A stretch of 64,000 bases of DNA from Enterococcus mundtii (GTDB taxonomy: Bacteria > Bacillota > Bacilli > Lactobacillales > Enterococcaceae): positions 186,001-250,000 of the forward strand of contig NZ_CP025473.1 in NCBI RefSeq assembly GCF_003957375.1, in the 5' to 3' direction. Both the position numbers and the translations under genes were made by a program. Positions 1 through 10,312 of this stretch are shown piece by piece (the first letter of the stretch is position 1; each line of letters opens with the position of its first letter). The notes beneath the pieces are model-generated. The model was given only the letters and a program-made list of their open reading frames with translations. It did not search any database and was not told where the DNA came from.

Positions 1-788
1 TCCCAGTTCTTCACGGTCCAAATGGCGAGGATGGCACGATCCAAGGATTCTTGGAAACCTTGAATATGCCTTATGTTGGTGCGGGTGTATTGACGAGTGC
101 TTGTGCCATGGATAAGATCATGACAAAATATATTTTACAAGCAGCCGGTGTACCGCAAGTACCTTATGTTCCAGTTTTGAAGAATCAATGGAAAGAAAAT
201 CCTAAAAAGGTATTTGACCAATGTGAAGGCTCATTGCTTTATCCGATGTTCGTGAAACCAGCAAACATGGGGTCAAGCGTAGGGATCACTAAGGCTGAAA
301 ATCGAGAAGAATTACAGAATGCCTTAGCAACAGCTTACCAATACGATTCACGTGCCATCGTTGAACAAGGAATTGAAGCACGGGAGATCGAAGTCGCTGT
401 TTTAGGAAATGAAGACGTCCGCACGACCTTGCCTGGTGAAGTGGTAAAAGACGTGGCATTTTACGATTATGATGCGAAGTACATCAATAATCGCATCGAG
501 ATGCAGATTCCAGCAGAAGTACCAGCAGAAGTCCATCAAAAAGCACAAGAGTACGCAAAATTAGCGTATACGATGTTAGGTGGAAGTGGCTTGAGCCGTT
601 GTGATTTCTTCTTGACGAATAAAAATGAATTATTCCTTAATGAATTAAATTCAATGCCTGGCTTTACAGCATTCAGCATGTACCCATTGCTATGGGAAAA
701 TATGGGCTTGAAATACGGTGACTTGATTGAAGAGTTGATCCAATTAGGCTTGAACCGTTATAATCAAAGACAAAGTTTCTTTGACTAA
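1..788 (+). CDS. ddl: D-alanine--D-alanine ligase, 5' truncated by window edge
   Basis: Joins two D-alanines with ATP to give the D-Ala-D-Ala end of peptidoglycan precursors in the cytoplasm. The frame is open from base 3, so the gene enters from outside the window; about 261 codons are visible and roughly the first 90 residues of a usual Ddl are missing. The start of the visible part reads [12 protein letters not shown], a typical Ddl stretch. The ATP-grasp core shows [11 protein letters not shown], and the metal-binding end shows [10 protein letters not shown]. It lies 197 bases before murF, whose product uses the dipeptide it makes, so the pair is functionally linked. Identification is firm; whether the gene is intact upstream cannot be judged here. 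Confidence 0.95.
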   Translation, partial: PVLHGPNGEDGTIQGFLETLNMPYVGAGVLTSACAMDKIMTKYILQAAGVPQVPYVPVLKNQWKENPKKVFDQCEGSLLYPMFVKPANMGSSVGITKAENREELQNALATAYQYDSRAIVEQGIEAREIEVAVLGNEDVRTTLPGEVVKDVAFYDYDAKYINNRIEMQIPAEVPAEVHQKAQEYAKLAYTMLGGSGLSRCDFFLTNKNELFLNELNSMPGFTAFSMYPLLWENMGLKYGDLIEELIQLGLNRYNQRQSFFD

Positions 789-985
789 TTGAAACATAAT
801 CAGCACAAGTATGAATGTGTCGAAGTAGTATGTATATCAAAATAAAGGTTGTGGATGATCATCTGGTACTGATTGAAAGCGAAAGATTTTTACTATTCGA
901 CGCTATCAGTATTGGCGATTTCCACCACCTTTTTTGTTCCTATTCCTATAGGACTACTGGTCTAAATCGAAAGGACAGAGAATGG

Positions 986-2338
986 ATGAACATAACAATA
1001 CAAGAAATTGCTCAAGCAGTTGGAAGTCATCATGAGTCAACTCAATCAATCACAGGGGTAGAATTTGATAGCCGCAAAATCAAAGAAGGCGATTTATTCG
1101 TTCCTTTAGCTGGCGCAAGAGATGGGCATGAATTTATTGAACAAGCTATCGCAAATGGAGCAGTTGCTTCTTTTTGGAGTTGGGCAGCCGAAAAGGCACC
1201 AGAGGGGATCGAGATCATACCAGTTTCTGATCCTTTAAAAGCAATGCAAGAGTTCGCACAATACTATTTGAAAAAAGTTGGGGCGGATGTGGTGGCTGTT
1301 ACCGGTAGTAATGGGAAGACGACCACAAAGGATCTAACAGCTTCTGTCTTAGCGCAAGGATATAAAACTTATAAAACACAAGGAAATTACAATAATAATA
1401 TTGGCATGCCTTATACGATCTTGCATATGCCTCAAGATACTGAAATAATCGTTTTAGAAATGGGAATGGATCATGCCAATGAAATTACGGAACTCTCGTT
1501 ACTGGCACAACCAAAAGTTGCAGCAATCACGATGATCGGTGAGGCTCATATCGAGAATTTAGGTTCACGAGAAGGCATCGCCAAAGCAAAAATGGAAATT
1601 GCTGACGGGTTGGTACCAGACGGATTATTGATCGTACCGAATAATGAACCATTATTAGAACCGTTGGTTGCTCCGTTGTCTCAAAAAATCAAGACGTTTG
1701 GAATCGAACAAGGCGATATTTCTGCACAACAAATCATCGAAGAAAAGCAACAAACGACATTTATCGTTGAAGGCAAATCATTCACGATCCCTTTACCTGG
1801 TAAGTATAATGTAACGAATGCACTGATTGCTTATGCGATCGGGCAGTTTTTCGAGTTGTCTCTGTCGGAAATCCGACGAGGTCTAGCAACTGTTTCCGTG
1901 ACACAAAACCGAACAGAATGGTTGACAGCTGGAAACGGGGCAGCGATCTTAAGTGATGTTTATAATGCCAATCCTACAGCTATGGGATTAGTCTTAGATA
2001 CTGTAGCAAGCCTCCCAGCAACGGGACGAAAACTTGCCGTTTTAGCTGATATGTTGGAGCTAGGCGCAGATTCATCCAACATGCACGCTTCAATGAGTGA
2101 ACATATTTCTCCAGAAGTGTTTTCAATGATCTTTTTGTATGGAAAAGAGATGCAGGCGTTAAAAGATGCCTTGGCTCAGAAATATCCTGATTTGCCAGTT
2201 TATTATATCGAAGAAAATAAAGAGCAATTGATTGCAGCGGTGATTGCTGAGATCCAGCCAGATGACACGATTGTATTAAAAGGTAGTAATAGTATGGGCT
2301 TGATTGAAGTAGTCGAACGACTACAAGAAATGAAATAA
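986..2338 (+). CDS. murF: UDP-MurNAc-tripeptide--D-Ala-D-Ala ligase MurF
   Basis: Adds D-Ala-D-Ala to the UDP-MurNAc tripeptide, the last cytoplasmic step of peptidoglycan precursor synthesis. The 450-residue product has an N-terminal substrate domain (GVEFDSRKI near residue 24, DLFVPLAG near 36), the Mur-ligase P-loop GSNGKTTTK at 107-115, and a C-terminal domain with SDVYNANPTAM, all typical of MurF. The frame is open from 815, but the ATG at 986 gives the usual family N-terminus (MNITIQEIAQ) and has an AAAGGACAGAG ribosome site just upstream, so I chose it. It follows ddl, the source of its substrate. A promoter for the next gene begins 12 bases after its stop. Confidence 0.96.
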   Translation: MNITIQEIAQAVGSHHESTQSITGVEFDSRKIKEGDLFVPLAGARDGHEFIEQAIANGAVASFWSWAAEKAPEGIEIIPVSDPLKAMQEFAQYYLKKVGADVVAVTGSNGKTTTKDLTASVLAQGYKTYKTQGNYNNNIGMPYTILHMPQDTEIIVLEMGMDHANEITELSLLAQPKVAAITMIGEAHIENLGSREGIAKAKMEIADGLVPDGLLIVPNNEPLLEPLVAPLSQKIKTFGIEQGDISAQQIIEEKQQTTFIVEGKSFTIPLPGKYNVTNALIAYAIGQFFELSLSEIRRGLATVSVTQNRTEWLTAGNGAAILSDVYNANPTAMGLVLDTVASLPATGRKLAVLADMLELGADSSNMHASMSEHISPEVFSMIFLYGKEMQALKDALAQKYPDLPVYYIEENKEQLIAAVIAEIQPDDTIVLKGSNSMGLIEVVERLQEMK

Positions 2339-2349
2339 AAACTGTAAAC

Positions 2350-2378
2350 TTGCAGAAAACAATAAATTATGCTAGAAT
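2350..2378 (+). promoter_or_regulatory. Predicted sigma-A promoter of cshA
   Basis: TTGCAG and TAGAAT are separated by 17 bases, a near-consensus vegetative promoter just after murF. Initiation near 2385 would give the DEAD-box helicase mRNA a leader of about 265 nt. Long leaders are known for cold-shock RNA helicase genes in other bacteria; here that is inference. Confidence 0.55.
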
Positions 2379-2384
2379 AACCTA

Positions 2385-2628
2385 TTGCCGAAAGATGAAG
2401 AGAAATTGGACTGGCTTGAAGATGAATGTGAAGCCAGATGTCATAACAATGATAAAGCTGAACGCGACCCGTTTGGCTTTTCTAATGCCTAAACTTCGCA
2501 AAGTGATTTTTCGGTGGTGCCACAGGGCTAGGAATGGATGGAAAACGTGCGTGGCCACTGTCAAAAGAAACAGACACTTTGACCGAACAAGAGACGGGGT
2601 AGCAATTTATCGCTACATCCTCAGTTAA
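2385..2628 (+). pseudogene. Possible decayed small gene, or structured leader, before cshA
   Basis: No intact gene of known type is seen. One frame from a TTG at 2385 reads 35 residues of acidic, coding-like sequence (LPKDEEKLDWLEDECEA, then DPFGFSNA) before a stop. The same frame continues with SDFSVVPQG, and a shifted frame gives GMDGKRAWPLSKETDTLTEQ. This looks like a small gene broken by stops and a frameshift. The stretch also holds hairpins (CTGGCTT/AAGCCAG around 2412-2440; GTAGC/GCTAC just before the cshA ribosome site), so it may instead act as RNA leader. A 92-residue frame over 2350-2628 is open but has unlikely, basic composition. Low confidence in either reading. Confidence 0.3.
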
Positions 2629-2649
2629 CAACCATATAGGAGGATTCAT

Positions 2650-4185
2650 TTGAAATTTAAAGAACTAGAATTATCACCAGAATTATTAAAATCAGTAGAG
2701 CGTGCAGGATTTGAAGAAGCGACACCGATCCAATCAGAAACGATCCCACTTGCATTAGAAGGTAAAGATGTGATTGGACAAGCACAAACAGGAACAGGTA
2801 AAACTGCTGCGTTTGGCTTACCGATGTTAGAAAAAATCGATGCAAGTCGCCAAGAATTACAAGGATTAGTTATTGCACCAACACGTGAATTAGCAATCCA
2901 AACACAAGAAGAACTTTATCGTTTAGGACGTGACAAACGTGTCCGTGTCCAAGCTGTCTATGGTGGTGCCGATATTGGTCGCCAAATCCGGGGATTGAAA
3001 GATCGTCCACATATCGTTGTTGGTACACCAGGTCGTATGTTAGACCATATCAACCGTCACACATTGAAACTTGGAACTGTTGAAACATTAGTATTAGATG
3101 AAGCAGACGAAATGTTGAACATGGGCTTCTTAGAAGATATCGAAAGTATTATCTCTAAAGTACCAGACCAACGTCAAACACTATTGTTCTCAGCAACAAT
3201 GCCACCAGCAATCAAAAATATCGGTGTGAAATTTATGAAAGATCCCACACACGTGAAAATCAAAACCAAAGAAATGACTGCTGACTTGATCGATCAGTAC
3301 TACGTTCGTGCAAAAGAATATGAAAAATTCGATATCATGACTCGCTTATTAGACGTACAAACACCAGAGTTAACAATCGTTTTTGGTCGTACAAAACGCC
3401 GTGTGGATGAATTAGCACGTGGACTAGAAGCTCGCGGTTATCGTGCAGAAGGTATCCATGGTGACCTTTCTCAACAAAAACGTATGAGTGTGTTACGTTC
3501 ATTCAAGAGTGGTCATTTAGATATTTTAGTTGCTACAGACGTAGCCGCTCGTGGATTAGATATCTCAGGAGTAACGCACGTATACAACTACGATATCCCT
3601 CAAGATCCAGAAAGCTATGTTCACCGTATCGGTCGTACAGGCCGTGCAGGTAAAGGCGGTATGTCAGTCACTTTTGTTACACCAAACGAAATGGGTTACT
3701 TGCATGTCATCGAAAACTTAACGAAAAAACGCATGACGACATTACGTCCACCAACTGAAAAAGAAGCATTCAAAGGACAACTAGGCGCTGCCGTTGAACA
3801 AATCGAAGAAAAACTTGAAGAGAATGGCTTAGATAAATATTTGCAAACTGCGGATAAATTATTAGAAGAATACTCTGCTCAAGATTTAGTCGCTTTATTA
3901 TTAAAGACAACAGCCAAAGATCCATCAGATGCGACACCAGTGAAAATCACACCAGAACGTCCATTACCAATGCAGAAAAAAGGCTACAACAAAAATGGTA
4001 AACGTGGTGGCGGAAGTGGTGGCGGAAACAACCGCAATCGCCATGACAATGGCAACTACCGAGGTAACAAAAATTCGAAAGGTAGCGGTAGCTACAGCAA
4101 AAACCATAACAAGCAAAAAGACAACGGTGGAAAACGTACAAATGACAAAAAACGTGGTTTCGTGATCCGCACGAACAACGACTAA
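2650..4185 (+). CDS. cshA: DEAD-box ATP-dependent RNA helicase CshA
   Basis: Unwinds RNA with ATP; CshA enzymes work in mRNA decay, ribosome assembly and cold adaptation. The 511-residue protein has the Q motif region (ATPIQ at 24-28), Walker A AQTGTGKT at 45-52, PTRELA, the DEAD box at 150-153, SAT at 181-183, and motif [10 protein letters not shown] in the second RecA domain. After about residue 430 comes a basic Gly/Asn/Lys-rich tail (GGGSGGGNN and similar), the usual RNA-binding extension. Translation starts at TTG 2650, four bases after a strong AGGAGGATT ribosome site; there is no in-frame ATG nearby. A strong terminator follows at 4223. Its own promoter and long leader precede it. Confidence 0.95.
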   Translation: MKFKELELSPELLKSVERAGFEEATPIQSETIPLALEGKDVIGQAQTGTGKTAAFGLPMLEKIDASRQELQGLVIAPTRELAIQTQEELYRLGRDKRVRVQAVYGGADIGRQIRGLKDRPHIVVGTPGRMLDHINRHTLKLGTVETLVLDEADEMLNMGFLEDIESIISKVPDQRQTLLFSATMPPAIKNIGVKFMKDPTHVKIKTKEMTADLIDQYYVRAKEYEKFDIMTRLLDVQTPELTIVFGRTKRRVDELARGLEARGYRAEGIHGDLSQQKRMSVLRSFKSGHLDILVATDVAARGLDISGVTHVYNYDIPQDPESYVHRIGRTGRAGKGGMSVTFVTPNEMGYLHVIENLTKKRMTTLRPPTEKEAFKGQLGAAVEQIEEKLEENGLDKYLQTADKLLEEYSAQDLVALLLKTTAKDPSDATPVKITPERPLPMQKKGYNKNGKRGGGSGGGNNRNRHDNGNYRGNKNSKGSGSYSKNHNKQKDNGGKRTNDKKRGFVIRTNND

Positions 4186-4222
4186 TCCACATGTAAAGTG
4201 GTGGTCTTAGAAGGACTATCCG

Positions 4223-4282
4223 AATAAGCCCGTCAAATCAAAAAATAGCTTACCTATTTTTTGGCCTTGACGGGCTTATTTT
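4223..4282 (+). terminator. Long nested hairpin terminator after cshA
   Basis: Arms AATAAGCCCGTCAA and TTGACGGGCTTATT pair perfectly over 14 bp and enclose a second stem AAAAAATAG/CTATTTTTT. It ends the cshA transcript 38 bases past the stop; the nested form is unusually long. Confidence 0.85.
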
Positions 4283-4797
4283 GAATTGTTTATTTGGAAT
4301 TGATAGATAATAAAAAACAGACATAGCCTCTCTTTAGCGGGCCCTTTAGATAACTTTATTGGAAATGTTATTTAAAAAAATAAAATATTTGGTTTTTTAA
4401 GTAGTTAGAAGCAAATTATTGTTTTTTTTGTTTATAAAGTAAAAATAATTTCTTTTTTTGTTTGTGTTCCATGGTAAATTAGGATTAATACCAATAAAAT
4501 GATTTTACAAACAAACAAGGGAAAAAATTATTTAGATATCAGCTGTTTTTTCGAATTGTAAGTCTTATTTTTTTTGAAAAACATTCGTAAAAAAAATGAA
4601 GTGACTTGGACAGTTTTCTTTGTATCAGAGATTTTTATCAGTCAATTCTCAATGGTTTTTAATTGGAGAAAAGGAAGAGATGGTTTTTCACTAAGAAACA
4701 ACTTTCATTTTTGTTATTTCTAGACTTATTGGTGGTAAATTGTTTAAAATTTGGTAGAATTAGAGTGTTCTAAAATTTTTTGAAAAGAGAATCGTGT
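4283..4797. other. AT-rich intergenic region, no gene seen
   Basis: About 510 bases of very AT-rich sequence with many T runs between the cshA terminator and acpS. I find no open frame with a ribosome site and no convincing structured RNA. A TAGAAT at about 4754 may be the -10 element for the acpS-alr-mazF transcript, but no good -35 stands at the right distance. Confidence 0.5.
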
Positions 4798-5148
4798 ATG
4801 ATAAAAGGGATTGGGATTGATGCAGTTGAACTGTCGAGGATTGCTAAGATCATTAAAGAAAAGCAAAACTTTATTGATCGTGTACTGACACCAAGTGAAA
4901 TCGAAATATTTCGTTTGCTGCCATTTCATCGTCAGGTCGAGTTTTTAGGCGGTCGTTATGCATGTAAAGAAGCTTTTTCAAAGGCTTGGGGAACAGGGAT
5001 CGGTAAAGTTACCTTTCAAGAGATCGAAATTTTAAAAAATGGATCAGGACAACCAATTGTAACGAAATCTCCACATGAAGGAGCAGTCTGGGTCAGCATC
5101 ACACATACAGACGAGTTAGCTTTTGCACAGATTATTTTAGAAGACTAG
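4798..5148 (+). CDS. acpS: Holo-[acyl-carrier-protein] synthase AcpS
   Basis: Transfers the 4'-phosphopantetheine arm of coenzyme A to a serine of apo-ACP, activating it for fatty acid synthesis. The 116-residue product is of normal AcpS size and carries the two metal-ligand motifs: GIGIDAVEL with Asp8, and RYACKEAFSKA with Glu58. The frame is open from a TTG at 4780, but ATG 4798 gives the standard MIKGIGID start and an AGAGAA site precedes it. alr follows after 15 bases, then the mazF-like gene, an arrangement also known from Bacillus and enterococci. Confidence 0.93.
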   Translation: MIKGIGIDAVELSRIAKIIKEKQNFIDRVLTPSEIEIFRLLPFHRQVEFLGGRYACKEAFSKAWGTGIGKVTFQEIEILKNGSGQPIVTKSPHEGAVWVSITHTDELAFAQIILED

Positions 5149-5163
5149 AAAGAAGGAAGAACA

Positions 5164-6282
5164 ATGGTTATTGCTTGGCATCGTCCGACAAAAGCAATTG
5201 TACATAAAAAGGCAATTACAGAAAATGTAGCAAATGAAATAGCTCGATTGAATGGGAAAGAATTGTTTGCTGTTGTCAAAGCAGATGGTTATGGTCATGG
5301 AGCAATCGAAACAGCAGAAGCTGCAAAAAAAGGTGGAGCTTCTGGTTTTTGCGTAGCTACTTTAGATGAGGGAATCGAGCTGAGAGAGGCAGGTTTCACA
5401 CAACCTATTCTTGTATTGAATATGGTTCCGATCGATGCGTTAACACTTGCAGTCATCCACGATTTATCCATTACCGCGGGAACAAAAGAATGGTTGGAAG
5501 CTGCGGCTACTTATATAGCAGAACGACATTTAGAATATTTATTGAAATTGCATTTGAAAGTCGATACCGGAATGGGAAGAATTGGCTTTCTCAATAGTGC
5601 GGAAGTGAATGAGGCAGTGGAAATCATCAAGGATAGTCCCAATTTAGAATGGGAAGGGATCTATACTCATTTTTCTACAGCAGATCAAGCAGATACTACC
5701 TATTGGGAACATCAGAACCAAAAATTCAGTGAGATCATTGAAGGTCTACCTACTTTACCAAGATATGTCCACAGCAGTAATAGTGCTACTGCATTATGGC
5801 ACGAAAAAGCTATAGGCAATATGATCCGCTATGGGGTAGCGATGTATGGCTTGAATCCATCCGGTCACGCGTTAGCGGAAGTGTATCCCCTACAGCCAGC
5901 GCTTGAACTTGTATCTGAATTGATCCAAGTGAAAGAGTTATCAACAGGAGAAGGTGTAGGTTATGGGAAAACCTATACGACTTCAGCTTCAGAATGGATC
6001 GGAACTGTACCAATCGGCTACGCAGATGGTTGGTTACGAAAAATGCAAGGTTTCTCATTACTAGTGGAGGGAAATTATTGTGAGATCATTGGTCGTGTAT
6101 GCATGGATCAATTGATGATCCGTCTACCCTATCAAATGCCAGTAGGAACTAAAGTTACATTGATAGGGAAAAATCAACAGGCTAAAATCACGATGCAAGA
6201 TGTAGCAGATCAATTGGGTACGATCCATTACGAAGTCGCATGTGTGCTAGGGCCCCGTATACCTAGAGAATATCAAGAGTGA
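5164..6282 (+). CDS. alr: Alanine racemase
   Basis: PLP-dependent interconversion of L- and D-alanine, supplying D-alanine to Ddl and to teichoic acid D-alanylation. The 372-residue protein shows the PLP lysine in [12 protein letters not shown] (Lys39), the barrel motif [10 protein letters not shown], and [10 protein letters not shown] plus PIGYADGW in the C-terminal beta domain that holds the catalytic tyrosine of the other subunit. GAAGGAAGA lies six bases before the ATG. It sits between acpS and the mazF-like gene in one tight + strand group (gaps of 15 and 10 bases). Confidence 0.96.
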   Translation: MVIAWHRPTKAIVHKKAITENVANEIARLNGKELFAVVKADGYGHGAIETAEAAKKGGASGFCVATLDEGIELREAGFTQPILVLNMVPIDALTLAVIHDLSITAGTKEWLEAAATYIAERHLEYLLKLHLKVDTGMGRIGFLNSAEVNEAVEIIKDSPNLEWEGIYTHFSTADQADTTYWEHQNQKFSEIIEGLPTLPRYVHSSNSATALWHEKAIGNMIRYGVAMYGLNPSGHALAEVYPLQPALELVSELIQVKELSTGEGVGYGKTYTTSASEWIGTVPIGYADGWLRKMQGFSLLVEGNYCEIIGRVCMDQLMIRLPYQMPVGTKVTLIGKNQQAKITMQDVADQLGTIHYEVACVLGPRIPREYQE

Positions 6283-6292
6283 GGAGAGGCGT

Positions 6293-6655
6293 ATGGTAAA
6301 AAGAGGAGATATTTATTTTGCTGATCTTTCTCCGGTGGTAGGATCAGAACAAGGTGGGACAAGACCGGTCTTAGTGATTCAGAACAATTTAGGTAATCAT
6401 TTTAGTCCAACGGTCATCGTAGCAGCAATTACTGCGAAAATGGCGAAACCTAAATTGCCCACACATATAGGAATCAAAGCGACCGGAACAGGGATCGAAA
6501 GAGACTCAGTCATTTTACTTGAACAAATCAGAACGATTGATAAGTCCAGATTAAAAGAAAAAGTCTGTCATTTGGAACGATCGATCATGTTAGATGTCGA
6601 TCGTGCATTGAAAATCAGTGTTGGTATCGAAGCGCTTGTCCCAGTGTCAAAATAA
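6293..6655 (+). CDS. ndoA: MazF/PemK-family mRNA interferase, no adjacent antitoxin
   Basis: Homologue of the EndoA/MazF endoribonucleases, which cut mRNA at short sequences. The 120-residue product begins [20 protein letters not shown] and continues [11 protein letters not shown], with AAITAK and the C-terminal RTIDKSRL motif, all family hallmarks. In Bacillus the order is alr, antitoxin ndoAI, toxin; here only 10 bases separate alr from the toxin-like gene, so no antitoxin gene fits between them. ATG 6293 follows GAGGAGAGG. The protein may be restrained by an unlinked antitoxin or may be a tamed housekeeping form. Family assignment is firm, toxicity unknown. Confidence 0.88.
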   Translation: MVKRGDIYFADLSPVVGSEQGGTRPVLVIQNNLGNHFSPTVIVAAITAKMAKPKLPTHIGIKATGTGIERDSVILLEQIRTIDKSRLKEKVCHLERSIMLDVDRALKISVGIEALVPVSK

Positions 6656-6780
6656 AAGACAAAAACAGCACGTTTATACATAAAAAATAGCACCGTGTGT
6701 TTAGTCAATCATTGCGCGATTCAGCGCTTGGCAACAACAAAAAAGAGGAACTTCAACGGTCTGGGACATTCGTCCTATCG

Positions 6781-6914
6781 CACCACCTAAAACCGAATAA
6801 ACGGCGGGAACAGAAGTAACCTCTTCGAAAATTAGGCGCCATCCACAAAAATTTGAAAAATAATTTTCGTGGATGGTGCCTTATTTCTCGAAGCTAAACA
6901 TTTCTATCCCGACC
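6781..6914 (+). repeat. Dispersed palindromic repeat, copy A
   Basis: About 134 bases that recur, inverted, at 12166-12298. Both copies share CCTAAAACCGAATAAACGGC, then GAACAGAAGTAA, a central hairpin with arms GGCGCCATCCAC and GTGGATGGTGCC, and an end like CCCGACC. The element is itself a large imperfect palindrome, since the GGGACAGAAGT-type end occurs inverted at both sides. It resembles in kind the short palindromic EFAR repeats reported in E. faecalis, though I cannot say it is the same family. It lies after the mazF-like gene and could end transcription. Confidence 0.8.
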
Positions 6915-7306
6915 TCGGGCTGTCGTGCCTTTTTTTGTTTGTGTGGTTCAGTTTTGCCGGGTTTTCCAGTTCTATTGGAAGATTTAGTTTATAAAATAAC
7001 GATATATATATATTGGAAATAAGATTATATTTTTATGAGTAACCAATTTAGACATTTTTTTAGAAACTATGGTAAGCTTTTTATAACAGATTTATTTGAC
7101 TACACATAAAAAAATTATCGGGATGCTACATTTGGTAGTGGACTAGTGGATAAAAGAAGATTAATTATTTATTAAGCAAAAGATGACAACATTCGGACAG
7201 TTTGATTTAACTGTCAAAAAATTAGTTGCTGGATTGAAAATAGGATTGAAAATCGTATGGTTTTCATGATAAAGTGATGCAGCTGAAACAAAAAAAGGTG
7301 ATGAAT
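6915..7306. other. AT-rich intergenic region before the YhgE/Pip gene
   Basis: Just after the repeat is a GTGCCTTTTTTTG run. The rest is AT-rich without a supported gene. The only notable structure is the inverted repeat at 7196-7215. No clear promoter pair was found, although transcription of the next gene must begin here. Confidence 0.45.
7196..7215. promoter_or_regulatory. Inverted repeat, possible operator before the YhgE/Pip gene
   Basis: GACAGTT and AACTGTC are perfect 7-bp arms around a 6-base centre, ending about 90 bases before the start of the next gene. It may be a repressor site or a small hairpin. YhgE-type genes are often under TetR-family control, but no such regulator gene is in the window. 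Confidence 0.35.
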
Positions 7307-10012
7307 ATGAAATCAATAAAAAATACAATAAACTTATATTTACTTGATTGGAAACGAATTTTTAAAAATCCTGTTGCGACTCTTTTGATCATCGCAATTA
7401 TGATCATTCCTTCATTATATGCTTGGTTCAATATCAAAGCATTATGGGACCCTTATGGCAATACAGGGGAATTACCGATTGCTGTTTATAGTGCAGACAA
7501 GCCGGCTGAGTTTGAAGGACAAGAAGTTGCCATCGGAAAAGAAGTACTGAACTCATTACATGAAAATAAAGATTTAGGTTGGCAGTTTGTTGACTCTAAA
7601 AAAGAATTAGAAGACGGTGTACGGTCTCGGGAATATTATGCTGGTATCTATTTGCCAGAGAATTTCTCGGAGGATTTATTAAGCTTTACGAGTGGTGATA
7701 TCAAAAAGCCGGAAATTGAATATACAGTCAATGAAAAAATCAATGCCATTGCACCAAAAATCACAGATAAAGGTGCATCTACGATCCAATCACAAATCTC
7801 CAGTGAATTTATTCGGACGGCGAGCGAAACTTTACTAAAAGTCTTTAATGAAATTGGGTACGATATCGATACAAATCTGGTAAGTATCAATAAAGTAAAA
7901 TCAATGATTTTATCAACAGATGAAAACTTAGATACGATCGATGGCTATACCCAACAAGTACTTGATCTACAAAAACAACTACCAGATATCAAAGACAAAT
8001 TAGCGAAAGCAAATGAATTTGTTGATTATCTCCCAGAAGTGGATGAGATGGGACAAAAGGTCGTTGAATTGAACGATAAAATGCCAGAATTAAAGGAACA
8101 AGCCAAAATCATTCTTGACCTTCAACAAAAAATCCCAGAGATCCAAGATGCTGGACGACAAATTGCTGAAATCGACAACGATTTTTCATCAATCGAAGAA
8201 ACGATGAATCAAGGAATCGAGGAAGCAAAACAAGGATTGACCATCATCCAACAAGTCCAAGACATCTTACCTGATGTGAAAAATTTAGAATCACAAGCGA
8301 AGAATCTCGCAGAGGATACCAAAACGGGCGCTGAACAATTAAAAGAAGCAGTACCAGGTATCACGACAAGCGTGAAGACGACGTTAGATTCGATTGGGCA
8401 AGTAGCGACCACAACAGGTTCATTAGCGAAAACAATCGAAAATGCTGTCAAAGATGGGCAATTGACAGATGATGAAAAAACGAATATCAATAACTTGTTA
8501 ACTAATTTTATCAACAGTATTAATGAGCAACAACAAGCAACTGGCAAGTTGATTTCATTTTTGGAAGATTTACAAGCCAACGCTGGTAATACAAAACTAC
8601 AACCTATTATTGATACATTGAAGAGTGTTAAACCAGTATTAACTGATTTACAAAATCGTTTAACACGATTAAATGAAGCTGTTCAAGCAGGAGATATTTC
8701 TCAAGTTACTAGCCTTTTAGAAGAAGTACAAGCTGCTGCTAATTCTGTCAACAGATTGATCAGTAGTATCAATGTAAATGAAGTCAGCACCACCGTTGAA
8801 TCAATCTTGACTCAAGTGATCGATACGATCAGTACGGCGCAAGGTGCGTTGAGTAAAGCAGATCAAATCGACTTTGATTCGCTATTAAATTCAACCAAAG
8901 CAACCGTGACAAATGCGGTGGCGATCTTAGAGAAATATCAAAAAGAAATGCCTGCAATCGGTCAAGAGGTCCATGATGCAAATACGATGCTAAATGGTAA
9001 TATGGAAACGATCGTAAATGGAATCAATAAGGGAGCTGACCTATACAATAACGACTTACCTGTATTAGAAGAGAAACTTGGTTTAGCTGCTGATTTTATC
9101 CAAAATGATTGGCCAACGATCAAAAATGAAATCAATACCACAATGACCACCGTCAACGATAAAATGCCAGAAGTCGAAACAGCAGTGAATGCTGCGGCAG
9201 ACTTGATCACGAACGACTGGCCAAACATCAAAGCTGGTATCCAAAAAGCCGCAGACGCGATCCGTAAAGGAGAAGAAGAGGTTGATCTTGGGGAAGTCAT
9301 CAAACTCTTGAAATTAGATGCGACAAAGGAAAGTGAATTCTTTACGATGCCTGTGGAACTGCAAACTAATTCGTTGTATCCAATCCCTAATAATGGATCA
9401 GCAAGTACACCGTTCTATACTGCGCTATGTTTGTGGGTAGGTGCGGTCTTACTTTCAAGTGTCGCTACAACAGATTATTATTTAGATAAAAAAGCGCGTA
9501 AAAACTATACAAAACGGGAACAGTTTGGCGCCCGCATGTTGACCTTCTTGACGATGGCAATCGCTCAAAGCTTGATCGTTACTTTAGGGAACATGTTCTT
9601 GCTTGGTGTGTATGTAGTGAATCCAGTCTACAGTGTACTGTTTGCTGTTTTGATTGCTTTGTCATTTATGATGATCGTCTATGTTTTAGCAGCACTGTTT
9701 GACAATGTCGGCAAAGGGATAGCCATCATTATTCTTGTCTTGTCCATATCTGGTGGTGGTGGGAACTATCCAATTCAAGTTTCAGGGAAATTTTTCCAAA
9801 TGATCAATCCTTTCTTGCCATTCACTCATGCAGTCAACCTCTTACGTGAATCAGCTGGTGGTATCTATTGGCCAAATGCGCTACATGCGATTTTGATATT
9901 AGTCGGCATATTTATTGTCGTAGGGATCGTTGGTACAGTATCCTATCCATTTGTGAGTGAAAAAATGAAGAAATTCAAAGAAGCTGCGCATGAAAGTCGA
10001 ATCTTCCACTAG
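7307..10012 (+). CDS. YhgE/Pip-domain membrane protein
   Basis: Family of large membrane proteins related to the phage infection protein Pip and to ABC-2 type permeases; the native role is unclear (proposed export or cell-surface assembly). The 901-residue product has one N-terminal membrane helix with the typical [17 protein letters not shown] motif, a long extracellular region of about 600 residues rich in heptad-like helices, and five or six C-terminal helices from about residue 700. Near residues 580-660 the outer part carries a short internal duplication ([13 protein letters not shown] and [13 protein letters not shown]). I start at ATG 7307 because AAAGGTG lies seven bases upstream; an in-frame GTG at 7274 lacks a site. 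A terminator follows. Confidence 0.85.
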   Translation: MKSIKNTINLYLLDWKRIFKNPVATLLIIAIMIIPSLYAWFNIKALWDPYGNTGELPIAVYSADKPAEFEGQEVAIGKEVLNSLHENKDLGWQFVDSKKELEDGVRSREYYAGIYLPENFSEDLLSFTSGDIKKPEIEYTVNEKINAIAPKITDKGASTIQSQISSEFIRTASETLLKVFNEIGYDIDTNLVSINKVKSMILSTDENLDTIDGYTQQVLDLQKQLPDIKDKLAKANEFVDYLPEVDEMGQKVVELNDKMPELKEQAKIILDLQQKIPEIQDAGRQIAEIDNDFSSIEETMNQGIEEAKQGLTIIQQVQDILPDVKNLESQAKNLAEDTKTGAEQLKEAVPGITTSVKTTLDSIGQVATTTGSLAKTIENAVKDGQLTDDEKTNINNLLTNFINSINEQQQATGKLISFLEDLQANAGNTKLQPIIDTLKSVKPVLTDLQNRLTRLNEAVQAGDISQVTSLLEEVQAAANSVNRLISSINVNEVSTTVESILTQVIDTISTAQGALSKADQIDFDSLLNSTKATVTNAVAILEKYQKEMPAIGQEVHDANTMLNGNMETIVNGINKGADLYNNDLPVLEEKLGLAADFIQNDWPTIKNEINTTMTTVNDKMPEVETAVNAAADLITNDWPNIKAGIQKAADAIRKGEEEVDLGEVIKLLKLDATKESEFFTMPVELQTNSLYPIPNNGSASTPFYTALCLWVGAVLLSSVATTDYYLDKKARKNYTKREQFGARMLTFLTMAIAQSLIVTLGNMFLLGVYVVNPVYSVLFAVLIALSFMMIVYVLAALFDNVGKGIAIIILVLSISGGGGNYPIQVSGKFFQMINPFLPFTHAVNLLRESAGGIYWPNALHAILILVGIFIVVGIVGTVSYPFVSEKMKKFKEAAHESRIFH

Positions 10013-10069
10013 AAACGTGATACCATCTATTTGTTTCTCGTAAAGATTTTAAGTCTCAGTTTTTAAGTG

Positions 10070-10115
10070 AAGACGAGCTTAGGATAACGTTATTTTCCTA
10101 AACTCGTCTTTTTTC
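10070..10115 (+). terminator. Terminator after the YhgE/Pip gene
   Basis: AAGACGAG-TTAGGA pairs with TCCTAA-CTCGTCTT, followed by six T. Confidence 0.85.
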
Positions 10116-10212
10116 TATACCAGAGAAAGCAAGTGGTTTAATTATGGAAATCACTCTAAAAATGAATTAAAAAAATATGGGGATTTTCTATCGATATTTT
10201 TTCTGAATTTTG

Positions 10213-10241
10213 TTGACATTTAAAGGTCAAGGGCGTACTAT
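10213..10241 (+). promoter_or_regulatory. Strong promoter of kimA
   Basis: Consensus TTGACA (10213-10218) and TACTAT (10236-10241) with a 17-base spacer. The leader to the start codon is only about 65 nt and holds one small hairpin (ACACCT/AGGTGT at 10267-10295) next to the ribosome site. It is too short for the c-di-AMP (ydaO) riboswitch that controls kimA in Bacillus. Confidence 0.75.
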
Positions 10242-10312
10242 AACATCTTGTTTACTATAAAAAATGACACCTGTAATTCGTAGGGGAAAAGGTGTGTAAA
10301 GGAGCATAGAAA

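Noticed and set aside
2350-2628. 92-codon frame on the + strand before cshA
   Set aside because: Very basic, Cys/Trp-rich composition and no ribosome site; other frames of the same stretch look more protein-like.
7274-7306. Earlier GTG start for the YhgE/Pip gene
   Set aside because: No ribosome site before it, while ATG 7307 has AAAGGTG at the right distance and gives the family N-terminus.
10247-10312. c-di-AMP (ydaO) riboswitch before kimA
   Set aside because: The leader is about 65 nt, too short, and lacks the expected conserved blocks; only a small hairpin is seen.
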